Virus record (IMG/VR): IMGVR_UViG_3300033149_003925
Location: 1 to 30,450 of that record
DNA from: a virus
Length of the DNA stretch: 30,450 nucleotides
Reading direction: 5' to 3' (one strand)
Shown: piece after piece, positions 22,349-29,971 of the stretch
Position numbering within the stretch: the first letter of the stretch is position 1
Layout of the letters: each line of letters starts with the position of its first letter
Position numbers and translations under genes: made by a program
The notes under the pieces: generated by a model
The model's database searches: none
The model's input: the letters and a program-made list of their open reading frames with translations, nothing else
Told to the model about the DNA's origin: nothing

Positions 22349-22875
22349 AAAAAAGAACAAAAGTTTGGGGAAAAATTAAGTTATGGGAAACTTCGTGTTG
22401 TGGAATTCCAATGTATCCCGCAGCACATAAATCATATTCACTTATAAAAGCTTTAACAGAGACTGAAATTTCTGAAAAGCAAAGTGATGAATTAAATTTG
22501 GAGAAGAAACCAAAAATGCCTGAAGAAACTGAAAACGTAGAATCTGAAGAGAAATCTGAAGAATCTGAAGAAGAAGCTAAGCCTGAAGAAGAAGAGAAAT
22601 CTGAAGAAGGTGAAGAATCTAAAGAAGAATCTGAAGAGAAATCTGAAGAAGAAGCTGCAAAATCAATTTCAGCAGAGAACATGACTGGAATTCTGGCTGA
22701 TGCTTTGAAAAAAGCTATAAACGAGACTGAATCTCAAAGAGGACTTGTATCACCTGAAGCGCAAGTTGAAAAGATGCAAGAAGATTTGAAGACTAAAAGT
22801 CTTGGAGAATTAGCTTTAATGCAAGGATTATTTAAGTCAGAACCAGCAATTGGCGAATCTCCTGTGAGTGCGTAA
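22345..22875 (+). CDS. Acidic scaffold-like capsid assembly protein
   Basis: A 176-aa protein. The N-terminal 40 residues contain WETSCCGIPMYPAAHKSYSL and read like a continuation of a protease-type C-terminus. Residues about 55-105 are a long glutamate/serine-rich stretch made of repeated EEKSEE-like units, and the remainder is helical (MTGILADALKKAINE ... LGELALMQGLF). Its position between protease and major capsid protein, its acidity and its helical tail suit a scaffold that the protease later removes. No enzymatic motif is seen. Confidence 0.6.
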   Translation: MKKRTKVWGKIKLWETSCCGIPMYPAAHKSYSLIKALTETEISEKQSDELNLEKKPKMPEETENVESEEKSEESEEEAKPEEEEKSEEGEESKEESEEKSEEEAAKSISAENMTGILADALKKAINETESQRGLVSPEAQVEKMQEDLKTKSLGELALMQGLFKSEPAIGESPVSA

Positions 22876-22876
22876 G

Positions 22877-23839
22877 ATGACAGACATTATGAAAGCATTG
22901 AATGAAGCTACTAACGCTGAAGGTCTATACTTAGTTCCTACTGAGTTTAGTAATCGGTTATTAGCATTAGTTCAAGCAAAAACTATTGTTATGCAAGATT
23001 GTGACATACGGCAGATGGCTGGTCTTACAAAGTATATCCCAAAGGTAACTGATGGAACTACTGCATATTGGCCTTCTGAATTAGGCTCAATCACTGCTTC
23101 TCAACCTTCTTATGGTAGGATAACTCTTACTGCAAAGAAAGTTGCTGCATTAACTGAAGCTTCATCTGAAGTTTTAGAAGATAACAATGTGAATGTCGCA
23201 GACCAATTTGTAGAACAAATGGCTACTGACATTTCTTTGGCTATTGATGCGGATATGATTACAGGTGATGGAACAAACTTTACAGGATTGAGAAACACTG
23301 CTTCAATGGCTAATGCTGTTGATGCTGCTGGAAATACTGACTTGACTCACGCCGATGGAACTGGAAGTGTTTTAACAGGGAGTGCGATTACTGTTAAGGC
23401 TGTTCAAGCTGCTGTAACTGAAGTTTTGAAAGACAATCATGACCAACCAGATGTTTCTTACTGGAACCCTAAAACATTAGGACAAGTTCAGCAATTAACA
23501 GATGGTAGTGCAAGGCCATTCCTTAATATGGAAACTTATGGAAGTCCATTATTGAAGGATGGAATTACTGCAACAATGTATGGAACAAGAGTAAAAACAT
23601 CTACTCAGATGCCAATAACTCTTACTTATGGAACAAGTGCAACAGAAAGTGGAAGTTGTGCTGACGCCCTTGTTGGAAGAAGTAAAATGTTTGCTTTGTG
23701 CGGTCAAAGGAGAGGATTCATTTGGAAGACTGATTATGAAATATCTACGGATAAATATCAATATCAGACTACTATGAGACTTGCCTTTGCAATCAAGTAT
23801 GCAAATGCTTATTGTATGATTCGTGCTATCATAGATTAA
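22877..23839 (+). CDS. Major capsid protein (HK97 fold)
   Basis: A 320-aa capsid protein of the HK97 type that builds the icosahedral head. LYLVPTEFSNRLLALVQAKTIVM begins the fold, ITLTAKKVAALTEASSEVLED is the spine-helix lead-in, NVADQFVEQMATDISLAIDADMITGDGTNFTGL is the central helix and loop region, and the C-terminal part has FIWKTDYEISTDKYQYQTTMRLAFAIKYANAYCMIR, the classic P-domain end. ATG 22877 is used; a GTG at 22868 would add 3 residues inside the previous gene. A T-rich terminator follows, suggesting high and separate expression. Confidence 0.9.
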   Translation: MTDIMKALNEATNAEGLYLVPTEFSNRLLALVQAKTIVMQDCDIRQMAGLTKYIPKVTDGTTAYWPSELGSITASQPSYGRITLTAKKVAALTEASSEVLEDNNVNVADQFVEQMATDISLAIDADMITGDGTNFTGLRNTASMANAVDAAGNTDLTHADGTGSVLTGSAITVKAVQAAVTEVLKDNHDQPDVSYWNPKTLGQVQQLTDGSARPFLNMETYGSPLLKDGITATMYGTRVKTSTQMPITLTYGTSATESGSCADALVGRSKMFALCGQRRGFIWKTDYEISTDKYQYQTTMRLAFAIKYANAYCMIRAIID

Positions 23840-23840
23840 T

Positions 23841-23866
23841 TATTTTTTATTTTTTAATTTTGTTTT
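23841..23866 (+). terminator. T-rich terminator after the major capsid gene
   Basis: Dense T runs (TATTTTTTATTTTTTAATTT then TGTTTTC) directly follow the capsid stop, a typical archaeal termination signal. It would give the capsid gene a higher message level than the genes after it. Confidence 0.6.
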
Positions 23867-23896
23867 CAAAAGCCGAAGGCAAAGGAGATACGAAGT

Positions 23897-24697
23897 ATGT
23901 TCATAACACCTTTAGAATTGTGGAAAAGTTTAGGGAAAGATGCTTTTACAAAAGTGAGAGCAGAAACAGTTGGCACAGGAAATGGAGTAACCACTTCTTT
24001 TTCATTAGATCATGATAATGTTGTTTCTGGTTCAGATACTCTTTATACAGATGGGACCTCTGTTAGTTCTTATACAATTGATTTAGATGATGGAGAAATT
24101 ACAGGCTTAACAGCAAGCACGAATAGTGTAATAACAGCAGATTATCATTATGCTGATATTCCAGATTCTCATGTTCAAGATATTTTAGAAAGAGCAGATG
24201 CTGAATTAACAAAAAGCACAGGTAGAACTTTTGCAACTGCCAGCACAACAGAATATATTGATGTCGAAGACAGAACAGCAGATGAATATTTCTTATTAAA
24301 TTATCCAGTAATAACTATTAGTTCTCTTCAAGTGAATACAAATAGTTCTGAAGGCGATACGCCAGGATGGAGTTCAAGCACACAAGGTTTAGGAAATGAT
24401 TTTATTGCAAATTCTGAAGATTTAAAAATTGGAAGATTTAGATGGATAGATAATTATCCCCCTTCAAAAGGAAAAGATAGGATTAAAGTAACTTATATTC
24501 ACGGGTATGCTACAACACCTGTATTAGTTCAAGAACTGGCTACTTTGTTAGCCACAAAACAAATGATTAACTCAACAATTTATCAATCAATCTTTAAAGG
24601 AAGAGATGCTTTTTCACCAGTAAGATTAGAAGAAATTGAAAACAGAATTAAAGAACTCACGAGGACACTCAAAAAAATAAATATTGAAAGACCTTAG
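23897..24697 (+). CDS. Head-tail connector (adaptor) protein
   Basis: A 266-aa protein. Residues about 25-90 contain GTGNGVTTSFSLDHDNVV ... DGTSVSSYTIDLDDGEIT, a beta domain met in phage structural proteins. Helical sequences before and after it (MFITPLELWKSLG and DSHVQDILERADAELTKSTG, then VLVQELATLLATKQMI) resemble the gp6/adaptor family that sits under the portal. The beta domain looks like an insertion in the adaptor fold. AAAGGAG precedes the start at good spacing. Position just after the major capsid gene agrees. Confidence 0.7.
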   Translation: MFITPLELWKSLGKDAFTKVRAETVGTGNGVTTSFSLDHDNVVSGSDTLYTDGTSVSSYTIDLDDGEITGLTASTNSVITADYHYADIPDSHVQDILERADAELTKSTGRTFATASTTEYIDVEDRTADEYFLLNYPVITISSLQVNTNSSEGDTPGWSSSTQGLGNDFIANSEDLKIGRFRWIDNYPPSKGKDRIKVTYIHGYATTPVLVQELATLLATKQMINSTIYQSIFKGRDAFSPVRLEEIENRIKELTRTLKKINIERP

Positions 24698-24707
24698 ACG
24701 AAGTCAA

Positions 24708-25244
24708 ATGGCTAAAAGAATATATTTTGAATCTGTTAAGAAGTGGGCTTTAAGAGTTGGCATACCTTCAGGTATAGTAGGTTTCGCTTTGCTTTTTTAT
24801 TATCTTGTTTTTATCCAAGCGATTGTTATTACAGGACATTCAGGTGATTCTGTTTGTGCAGGAACTTTAGAAGATCCTTGTATTGCTTTAATCAATTTTT
24901 CAGTTAAAGAAGATATTTTTATTTATCCAGTGGGGTATGATCCTTATGGAAGAGAAACGCCTTTTGAAACAGACAAGGAATTAAAATCTTGGAAAATATA
25001 TCGTTCTTGGGGAAAAGGTTGGAGAGAAATAAAACTTAATCAAACTTGTGTATCTACTTGGTGCGGAGCACCTCCAAATAGTCCAGACAACAAATATGCT
25101 TTTGCTTTTAGAGAAGGGAGAGATTATGTTATTAAGATAATTGCTTATAAAAATGATCCTCGTCAAGAAATTAAATGGGGGTTTGGGCCAGTTGATCCAA
25201 CATGGAAAGCTGTGGTTGCAAATGAAATTAAAATCACTTATTAA
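24708..25244 (+). CDS. Membrane-anchored extracellular protein
   Basis: A 178-aa protein with a basic N-terminus, one membrane helix (VGIPSGIVGFALLFYYLVFI, about 16-35) and an outside domain of about 140 residues with two cysteine pairs (SVCAGTLEDPCIA, and TCVSTWC) that could form disulfides. I do not know its family with confidence. The ATG at 24708 is chosen over a TTG at 24684. It is directly followed by the secreted beta-helix gene, with which it may form a membrane or virion-surface complex. Finding such a protein within the head-tail gene run is unusual. Confidence 0.65.
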   Translation: MAKRIYFESVKKWALRVGIPSGIVGFALLFYYLVFIQAIVITGHSGDSVCAGTLEDPCIALINFSVKEDIFIYPVGYDPYGRETPFETDKELKSWKIYRSWGKGWREIKLNQTCVSTWCGAPPNSPDNKYAFAFREGRDYVIKIIAYKNDPRQEIKWGFGPVDPTWKAVVANEIKITY

Positions 25245-25245
25245 A

Positions 25246-27462
25246 ATGAAATTATTAATATTATTTATGTTTTTGTTTTTGGTTAGTTTGGGGGTTGTTA
25301 GTGGTGCTAATCCAAGTGTAACTATTGTTTCTCCAACTGCAATAACTTATTCAACTTCTCAAATAGATTTTAATTTAACAGTAACAGATGCAGATACTTA
25401 TCCTGAAACTTGTATGTATTCTTTAGATAATTTTGTAACTAATTATTCTATGACAAATGATACTGCAAGTAATTTTTATAACTCAAGTTTAAAAACAATG
25501 TTAAGTATGGGAAGCAATACTGTGAATTTTACTTGTAATGATACTAATGGAAATATAAATATGTCTGAAGGAATTAGTTTTACTATGGCTTGTTTGACTC
25601 CTTATGAGGGTATGCAAATAACTGAATCTACTACTTTTTGTCCTGGGACTTATTATTTGAATGGTAGTGCTACTGGTGCTATACAGATTGGTGCTGATAA
25701 TGTTGTTTTGGATGGTAATGGGTCAACTATTGTGGGGAATTCAACTAATACAGCAATTATGAGGGATGCTTACTATACAAATATAACTATAAGAAATTGT
25801 AATATACAAAATTATTGGAGGGGGATATATCATTGGAATGGGGATAATTGGTTAATTTATAATAATGCCATAAACACAACTAATTTTGGAATTCAATTAA
25901 GAGCTCCAATTAATACCTCTATTTATAATAATACAATTTATGGAGGTAATCGTTCTAATACTGGGACAGCAGGAATAGAATTACAAAATTTTGGAAGAGA
26001 CAATAATATTTTTGACAACAATATAAACGATTTTAGAGATGGTATTAGGATAAAAGAACAAAATAATGCAACTCAAATTTATAATAATTTTATAAATAAT
26101 TCTGGTAATGATGGAATTTGGGTTCATTTAAATTCTACGGGGGCTAATGTTTATAATAATACAATATACAATTCTTATTGGAATGGTATAGCTGTTCATA
26201 GTAATTTTAGCGTTATTGATTCTAATATAATTATATTTAATAAGGAGTTGAGTGGACATCATTGTTTAGATGCTAATCCTAAAGAGATTTCTCCAACAGT
26301 TTTTACTATGAGTTACACCAATTTTACAAATAATATATGTAATATTTCTGCAACTTTTGATATTAATTTTGCAGAAGGAACAGGAATGTATATACAAAAT
26401 GCAACAAATTTATACATAGCTAATAATGAATTTAATAATGTTTCAAATTTTGGAATAGGTATTGATGGTTTATCTAATAGTTTTAATAATACATTTGAAA
26501 ATAACTTTATAAGCATTAGTCCATTAAGTTCACATTATTGCTTGTCTCTTTCTGCACAAGATAATTCATTTAGAAATAATACATTTGGCAATTGTAATGG
26601 AAAAACTATTAGAATATCTTTTGATAAAAATAGTTCTTTTTATAATAATATTGCAAAAGAAGACTTTATTTTCATAAATAATACTGGTGGAACAAATAGT
26701 CTTCGTTTCTACAACATCTCCAACGCCCTAATCTACTACTCAAACAATTCAATAGCAGAAAGCACAGACATAAATTCAAATGATGGAAATATAAATATAA
26801 CATTAACTCCAAATAATTATTCTTATGTTTTAGATGAATACAATGTTACAGAAGGAGTAGATAGAGAAAATAGTCCTTTATGGTATCATGGTTCTTCCAA
26901 TACAATTAAATATATTATGAGCAATCTAACAAATACCATTAATACTACTTTAAGTTTTTATGTTGATAATTGTTCTATCTCTACTATCTCTTTTGTTTCT
27001 GCTCAAGAAGGATATATTCTTTCAAATTTTACAAGTTGGACTTGCACAACAGGTTCATCATCAGTTGTTACTTTAACAGGATTAAATTTAGAAAGTTCTT
27101 CGGGATATGAATCTGATTTAAATGTTTCATTTGGAGAGGGGATCACAAGCATGGAATTTAGACCAACTGCTTACTATGGAAAGTTTTGGCCAGAGGGGCA
27201 AACATGGACTAAAGGAATATTTAATATTTCAAATACAGGAATTTCTACAGTTAATGTTGGAATTAGAATAAATCAAACTCAAACAGGCTGGAAAATAGAA
27301 TGTAATAATCAAACAACTGAATCTTGGATTGAATTAAATACAACCCTTCAAACAATTTATTCTGGTTTAGAGGCAGGAGCAAGTTTTGAGACTTGGTGTA
27401 GAGCTGTCTTATCTAATCCAGATGAAAATTACAAAGGGAAAATTTTGTTCGAGGTAGTATAA
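25246..27462 (+). CDS. Secreted beta-helix protein rich in N-glycosylation sequons
   Basis: A 738-aa protein. It starts with a signal peptide (MKLLILFMFLFLVSLGVVSG), then an Ig-like segment (about 22-110) and many parallel beta-helix repeats of the NosD/PbH1 type from about 125 to 540, with ladders such as IYNNTI and NNIFDNNIND. The last part (about 600-738) includes a beta domain (MEFRPTAYYGKFWPEG). I count roughly 40 Asn-x-Ser/Thr sites by eye. Beta helices in viruses are often tailspikes or glycan-binding fibres. The signal peptide instead argues that it is exported by the host cell, so it may be a surface receptor-modifying or decoy protein. Its product could be a target for the viral glycosyltransferases. 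Confidence 0.75.
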   Translation: MKLLILFMFLFLVSLGVVSGANPSVTIVSPTAITYSTSQIDFNLTVTDADTYPETCMYSLDNFVTNYSMTNDTASNFYNSSLKTMLSMGSNTVNFTCNDTNGNINMSEGISFTMACLTPYEGMQITESTTFCPGTYYLNGSATGAIQIGADNVVLDGNGSTIVGNSTNTAIMRDAYYTNITIRNCNIQNYWRGIYHWNGDNWLIYNNAINTTNFGIQLRAPINTSIYNNTIYGGNRSNTGTAGIELQNFGRDNNIFDNNINDFRDGIRIKEQNNATQIYNNFINNSGNDGIWVHLNSTGANVYNNTIYNSYWNGIAVHSNFSVIDSNIIIFNKELSGHHCLDANPKEISPTVFTMSYTNFTNNICNISATFDINFAEGTGMYIQNATNLYIANNEFNNVSNFGIGIDGLSNSFNNTFENNFISISPLSSHYCLSLSAQDNSFRNNTFGNCNGKTIRISFDKNSSFYNNIAKEDFIFINNTGGTNSLRFYNISNALIYYSNNSIAESTDINSNDGNINITLTPNNYSYVLDEYNVTEGVDRENSPLWYHGSSNTIKYIMSNLTNTINTTLSFYVDNCSISTISFVSAQEGYILSNFTSWTCTTGSSSVVTLTGLNLESSSGYESDLNVSFGEGITSMEFRPTAYYGKFWPEGQTWTKGIFNISNTGISTVNVGIRINQTQTGWKIECNNQTTESWIELNTTLQTIYSGLEAGASFETWCRAVLSNPDENYKGKILFEVV

Positions 27463-27953
27463 TGGTTGAAAAAGGGCAAGAGTTTACAGCCTTCCTTCCA
27501 GAAACGGAGGAGGAAGTAGTAACAATAACAAATGCAAACCTTTTTAGTGAAAGCTACAATGCAGTAGAAACATTTCTAAAAGACAATCTAACTGATCCAA
27601 GAGATAGATATAAAACAAATTGGATTCATGCTTCTATGCCAAGAATTACAGCAAAAGGATTTGAAGGTTATCCATTTATTATTTTAACAGTTGATGTAAG
27701 AGAAGATAGAAAATCCTTTGATACAGACATATCCCAAAAAATATTCATAGCAAAAATTTCAATTTATTCAGATCAACCAACAGATATTGAAAGTGTTTCA
27801 GATGAGATAGGAGAATTATTTAGAGATGAAACTAAATTAACAGACTTTGATGCGAGAGCATTTAACAATTCTCCAATAAGTTGGACTCTTGATCAAAACG
27901 GAAAGAAAGTTTTATTTAGGGATATTACATTAAATTTGAGGTCGAGAATATGA
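27462..27953 (+). CDS. Tail terminator/neck-like protein
   Basis: A 163-aa protein with alternating strands and helices (YNAVETFLKDNL, ASMPRITAKGFEGYPFIILTVDVRED, SQKIFIAKISIYSD, then SVSDEIGELFRDE and a final strand pair). This order resembles tail terminator or head closure proteins that cap the tail tube. It begins at the last base of the beta-helix gene and ends 1 nt before the stop of the leftward gene. Assignment rests on position and fold pattern. Confidence 0.55.
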   Translation: MVEKGQEFTAFLPETEEEVVTITNANLFSESYNAVETFLKDNLTDPRDRYKTNWIHASMPRITAKGFEGYPFIILTVDVREDRKSFDTDISQKIFIAKISIYSDQPTDIESVSDEIGELFRDETKLTDFDARAFNNSPISWTLDQNGKKVLFRDITLNLRSRI

Positions 27954-27954
27954 T

Positions 27955-28161
27955 TTACCCATACAGTTTTCTTAAAAGGCACAGAACAATATCTTCTTTA
28001 ATAGATTTTACAATTTCTTCGGATGAAAAGCTTTTCGGATCTCCTTTAATTTCTGTTAATGAACTAATTTTTCCTGAGACTTGGATTTTTTTGCCTTTTA
28101 ATTTGCCCTCAAAACCTGGAAATTCTTTTTTTAAATTTAATTTACCTTCTTTAAATTCCAT
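27955..28161 (-). CDS. Small leftward accessory (moron-like) protein
   Basis: A 68-aa basic protein of unknown family on the strand opposite to all neighbouring tail genes. It has a strand-rich middle (KKIQVSGKISSLTEIKG) and a C-terminal helix (SSEEIVKSIKEDIVLCLLRKL). Support for it over the opposite ORF (27950-28189) is a leftward TATA box with ATG 28161 about 26 nt from its centre, and the soluble, lysine-rich composition. Single inverted genes with their own promoter in a tail module fit the moron pattern. Confidence 0.6.
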   Translation of the reverse strand: MEFKEGKLNLKKEFPGFEGKLKGKKIQVSGKISSLTEIKGDPKSFSSEEIVKSIKEDIVLCLLRKLYG

Positions 28162-28180
28162 AAATAAATTAAGAAATTGG

Positions 28181-28193
28181 GATATATAAATGT
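28181..28193. promoter_or_regulatory. Two-way TATA box between leftward small gene and gp10-like gene
   Basis: Leftward it reads ACATTTATATATC, with ATG 28161 about 26 nt from the centre. Rightward, GATATATAAATG gives a TATA box about 32 nt before ATG 28219. It resembles the arrangement at 19864-19880. Confidence 0.55.
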
Positions 28194-28218
28194 TTTTATT
28201 GATAAACTATATTATAAA

Positions 28219-28650
28219 ATGAGAATTAAAATAAATGCCAGACAAGTGCAAACAGACATAGAAAGGATTAGAGGAAAATTATTAATGTTAGCAGAGGACA
28301 TAAAAGCTGATTCACAAAATAAAGTTTTAGAAGTTGGCGAATTGGGCTTTAATTATGCTATAAATCTTGCGCCAGAATATACAGGTGCCTTGAAGGCGGC
28401 AATGAGATTAGAGATTCCAACTCCAACTGAAGCATTGATTATCTCAAGTCATCCATCTGGAGATATTGAACCAATACATATATTATGGGATGCTGGAACC
28501 TATCCTCAAGTGTTTCCAACCTATGAAATAAAAAAACCAGCGGCTTTAGGATTTATGACAAAGACAGCAAATTTCTTACAGAAAGAATTTGCAGAAAGAT
28601 TAAAGATGGCAATTTCACACTCAATCGAAAAGGTTGGGAAAGGGAGATGA
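28219..28650 (+). CDS. HK97 gp10-like tail completion protein
   Basis: A 143-aa protein. Helix VQTDIERIRGKLLMLAEDI is followed by VLEVGELGFNYAINLAPEYTGALKAAMRLE, which matches the gp10-type family (a helix plus APxxTGxLxxS-like turn), then HILWDAGTYPQVFPTYEIKKP and a C-terminal helix. These proteins finish the tail-to-neck junction. ATG 28219 is preferred over an upstream TTG at 28177 because the latter lies before the TATA box. It lies between the terminator-like and tail tube genes as in other tailed viruses. Confidence 0.7.
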   Translation: MRIKINARQVQTDIERIRGKLLMLAEDIKADSQNKVLEVGELGFNYAINLAPEYTGALKAAMRLEIPTPTEALIISSHPSGDIEPIHILWDAGTYPQVFPTYEIKKPAALGFMTKTANFLQKEFAERLKMAISHSIEKVGKGR

Positions 28651-28685
28651 CCCAGAAAAGGTAATGTAAATAAAGGAGAAAAATA

Positions 28686-29255
28686 ATGGCTATACAAAAA
28701 AATGCTTGGTATGATAAGGCTTATATATGTGTATCAGCAGAATCTGGAACTGAAAAACAACTAAGAGCAAAGACTACAAGTTTAGGTGTCTCTGGAGGAA
28801 ACTTCGACATAGAGGGTATTGAAACTTTTGGTGGTAAAATTAAAAAAGTTGGCTCAAGAGAAGACTTTGAAATTAGCTTTGATGGAATCCCAACAAGTCA
28901 ACAAGACTTTGATTGGATGTTTCACGGACTAACAACAAATACAGCAACTTCAATAACTTCTTCAACAGTTATTGATTACAGAGTAACTATGCTATGGACT
29001 AATGAATCAGGAATTACAAGTGCTGCTCAAGCAATTGCTACTACAAGTGAAGCTTACAGAGAATCTTATGCTGAATGCAATCTGGTTAGTTTAGAAAAGA
29101 ATATGGATGCTGGAGAACATTTAACTGCAACATTAACTTTTAAATGCCCTTTTGAAGATACAAGTGGAACAATCAATTTCATAAAAGAAAGTTGTGATAC
29201 AACAAGCGCACTTACTGCATTAGGTGCTTATACTGCAACAACTAAATTCAGGTAA
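28686..29255 (+). CDS. Major tail tube protein (likely)
   Basis: A 189-aa beta-rich protein. WYDKAYICVSAESGTEKQLRAKTTSLGVSGGNFDIEGIETFGGKIKK and the later GIPTSQQDFDWMF, YAECNLVSLEKN and LTATLTFKCPFED segments follow the pattern of tail tube subunits, which form the hollow tail. AAAGGAG precedes the ATG at proper spacing. Position (after completion genes, before chaperone-like genes and tape measure) supports it. It is followed by a small gene that may help tail assembly. Confidence 0.7.
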   Translation: MAIQKNAWYDKAYICVSAESGTEKQLRAKTTSLGVSGGNFDIEGIETFGGKIKKVGSREDFEISFDGIPTSQQDFDWMFHGLTTNTATSITSSTVIDYRVTMLWTNESGITSAAQAIATTSEAYRESYAECNLVSLEKNMDAGEHLTATLTFKCPFEDTSGTINFIKESCDTTSALTALGAYTATTKFR

Positions 29256-29261
29256 GTATGA

Positions 29262-29501
29262 ATGGATATTGAAAAGATTCAGGAGCAAAGAAACACTAAC
29301 TTTAAAGTGACGAAAATACCAGTCTGGGCTCTGAGAGAATTCAAGAAATTATGTAAAGAAGAATACGGAGATATTTATTATGTTGGGATAATTCAACTAA
29401 TGAAAATCAAGAAACAATATGAAGAACTTCTTTCTGGATTAGGAAAAAAACAAGTTCCATTAATTAAAACATTTGGAGGAGAAGATGTCAAAACTGAGTA
29501 A
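29262..29501 (+). CDS. Hypothetical tail-module protein (79 aa)
   Basis: A 79-aa protein that I do not recognise. A strand-helix portion (NFKVTKIPVWALREFKKLCKEEY) is followed by a helix (QLMKIKKQYEELLSGL). It might be a DNA-binding or assembly helper; no motif settles it. An overlapping ATG lies 4 nt upstream in another frame. Its last 17 nt overlap the next gene and contain that gene's ribosome site. Confidence 0.55.
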   Translation: MDIEKIQEQRNTNFKVTKIPVWALREFKKLCKEEYGDIYYVGIIQLMKIKKQYEELLSGLGKKQVPLIKTFGGEDVKTE

Positions 29502-29781
29502 TTTAATTGGGAAAAGCAAGACGTTTAAGATAGGTGATATAGATTTGGAATTTAAGCCCCTCAAATTTGAGGATTTGGATTTGCTCGCAGAGTTCGAGTC
29601 AGAAGATGAATCAAAAAGAGTTATTGCAATGAAAAAAGTTATTGCAAAAACACTCAAAGAGGCTGTTCCAGACGCTACTGATGAAGAAATTGCAAATTTA
29701 GGTATGACACATATGCAAAAAATCACAGAAGCTATTATTGAAGTCAATGGATTGAAGAATGTCGCACGAAAAAAAGATTAA
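29485..29781 (+). CDS. Tail assembly chaperone-like protein (gpG-type)
   Basis: A 98-aa protein with a strand-rich start (FKIGDIDLEFKPLKFEDLDLLAEFES) and a helical rest with EAVPDATDEEIANLGMTHMQKITEAI, the kind of layout found in tail assembly chaperones before tape-measure genes. ATG 29485 follows GGAGGAG; a TTG at 29473 is rejected. The end overlaps the next ORF (offset +1) around an A7 run at 29769-29775, so a longer fused product is imaginable. Confidence 0.6.
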   Translation: MSKLSNLIGKSKTFKIGDIDLEFKPLKFEDLDLLAEFESEDESKRVIAMKKVIAKTLKEAVPDATDEEIANLGMTHMQKITEAIIEVNGLKNVARKKD

Positions 29782-29971
29782 AGACCTTATGGAGAAAGGG
29801 GGAAGGAGTGATAGATTAGTAGCCACTATCGATGTTTTGATGAAGGAGAGACATCAACAATTCTCAGAAATTATGAAAATGCCAATACCTTTAGTAGAAG
29901 CTATTATGGAAAGGATTGAGAAAGAAAAAAAGAAGGAAGAAGCTGAAATGAAAAAAGTGAGGAGAAGATAA
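29759..29971 (+). CDS. Second tail-chaperone-like ORF (T-like)
   Basis: A 70-aa helical, basic ORF (DLMEKGGRSDRLVATIDVLM, then a Lys/Glu helix ending in KVRRR). It occupies the place of the T part in the G/GT system of tailed phages, directly before the tape measure. It can start at its own ATG 29759, although the ribosome site is weak, or be reached by frameshifting within the A7 run. Its stop overlaps the tape measure start (TAATG). Confidence 0.5.
   Translation: MSHEKKIKDLMEKGGRSDRLVATIDVLMKERHQQFSEIMKMPIPLVEAIMERIEKEKKKEEAEMKKVRRR

Noticed and set aside
22329-22682. Leftward serine-rich ORF over the scaffold-like gene
   Set aside because: It arises from reading the repeated GAA/TCT codons of the acidic protein backwards.
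27950-28189. Rightward ORF of 79 aa in the tail module
   Set aside because: The opposite strand frame has a TATA box at leaderless spacing and a soluble composition; the rightward ORF has no ribosome site and reads like an antisense shadow.
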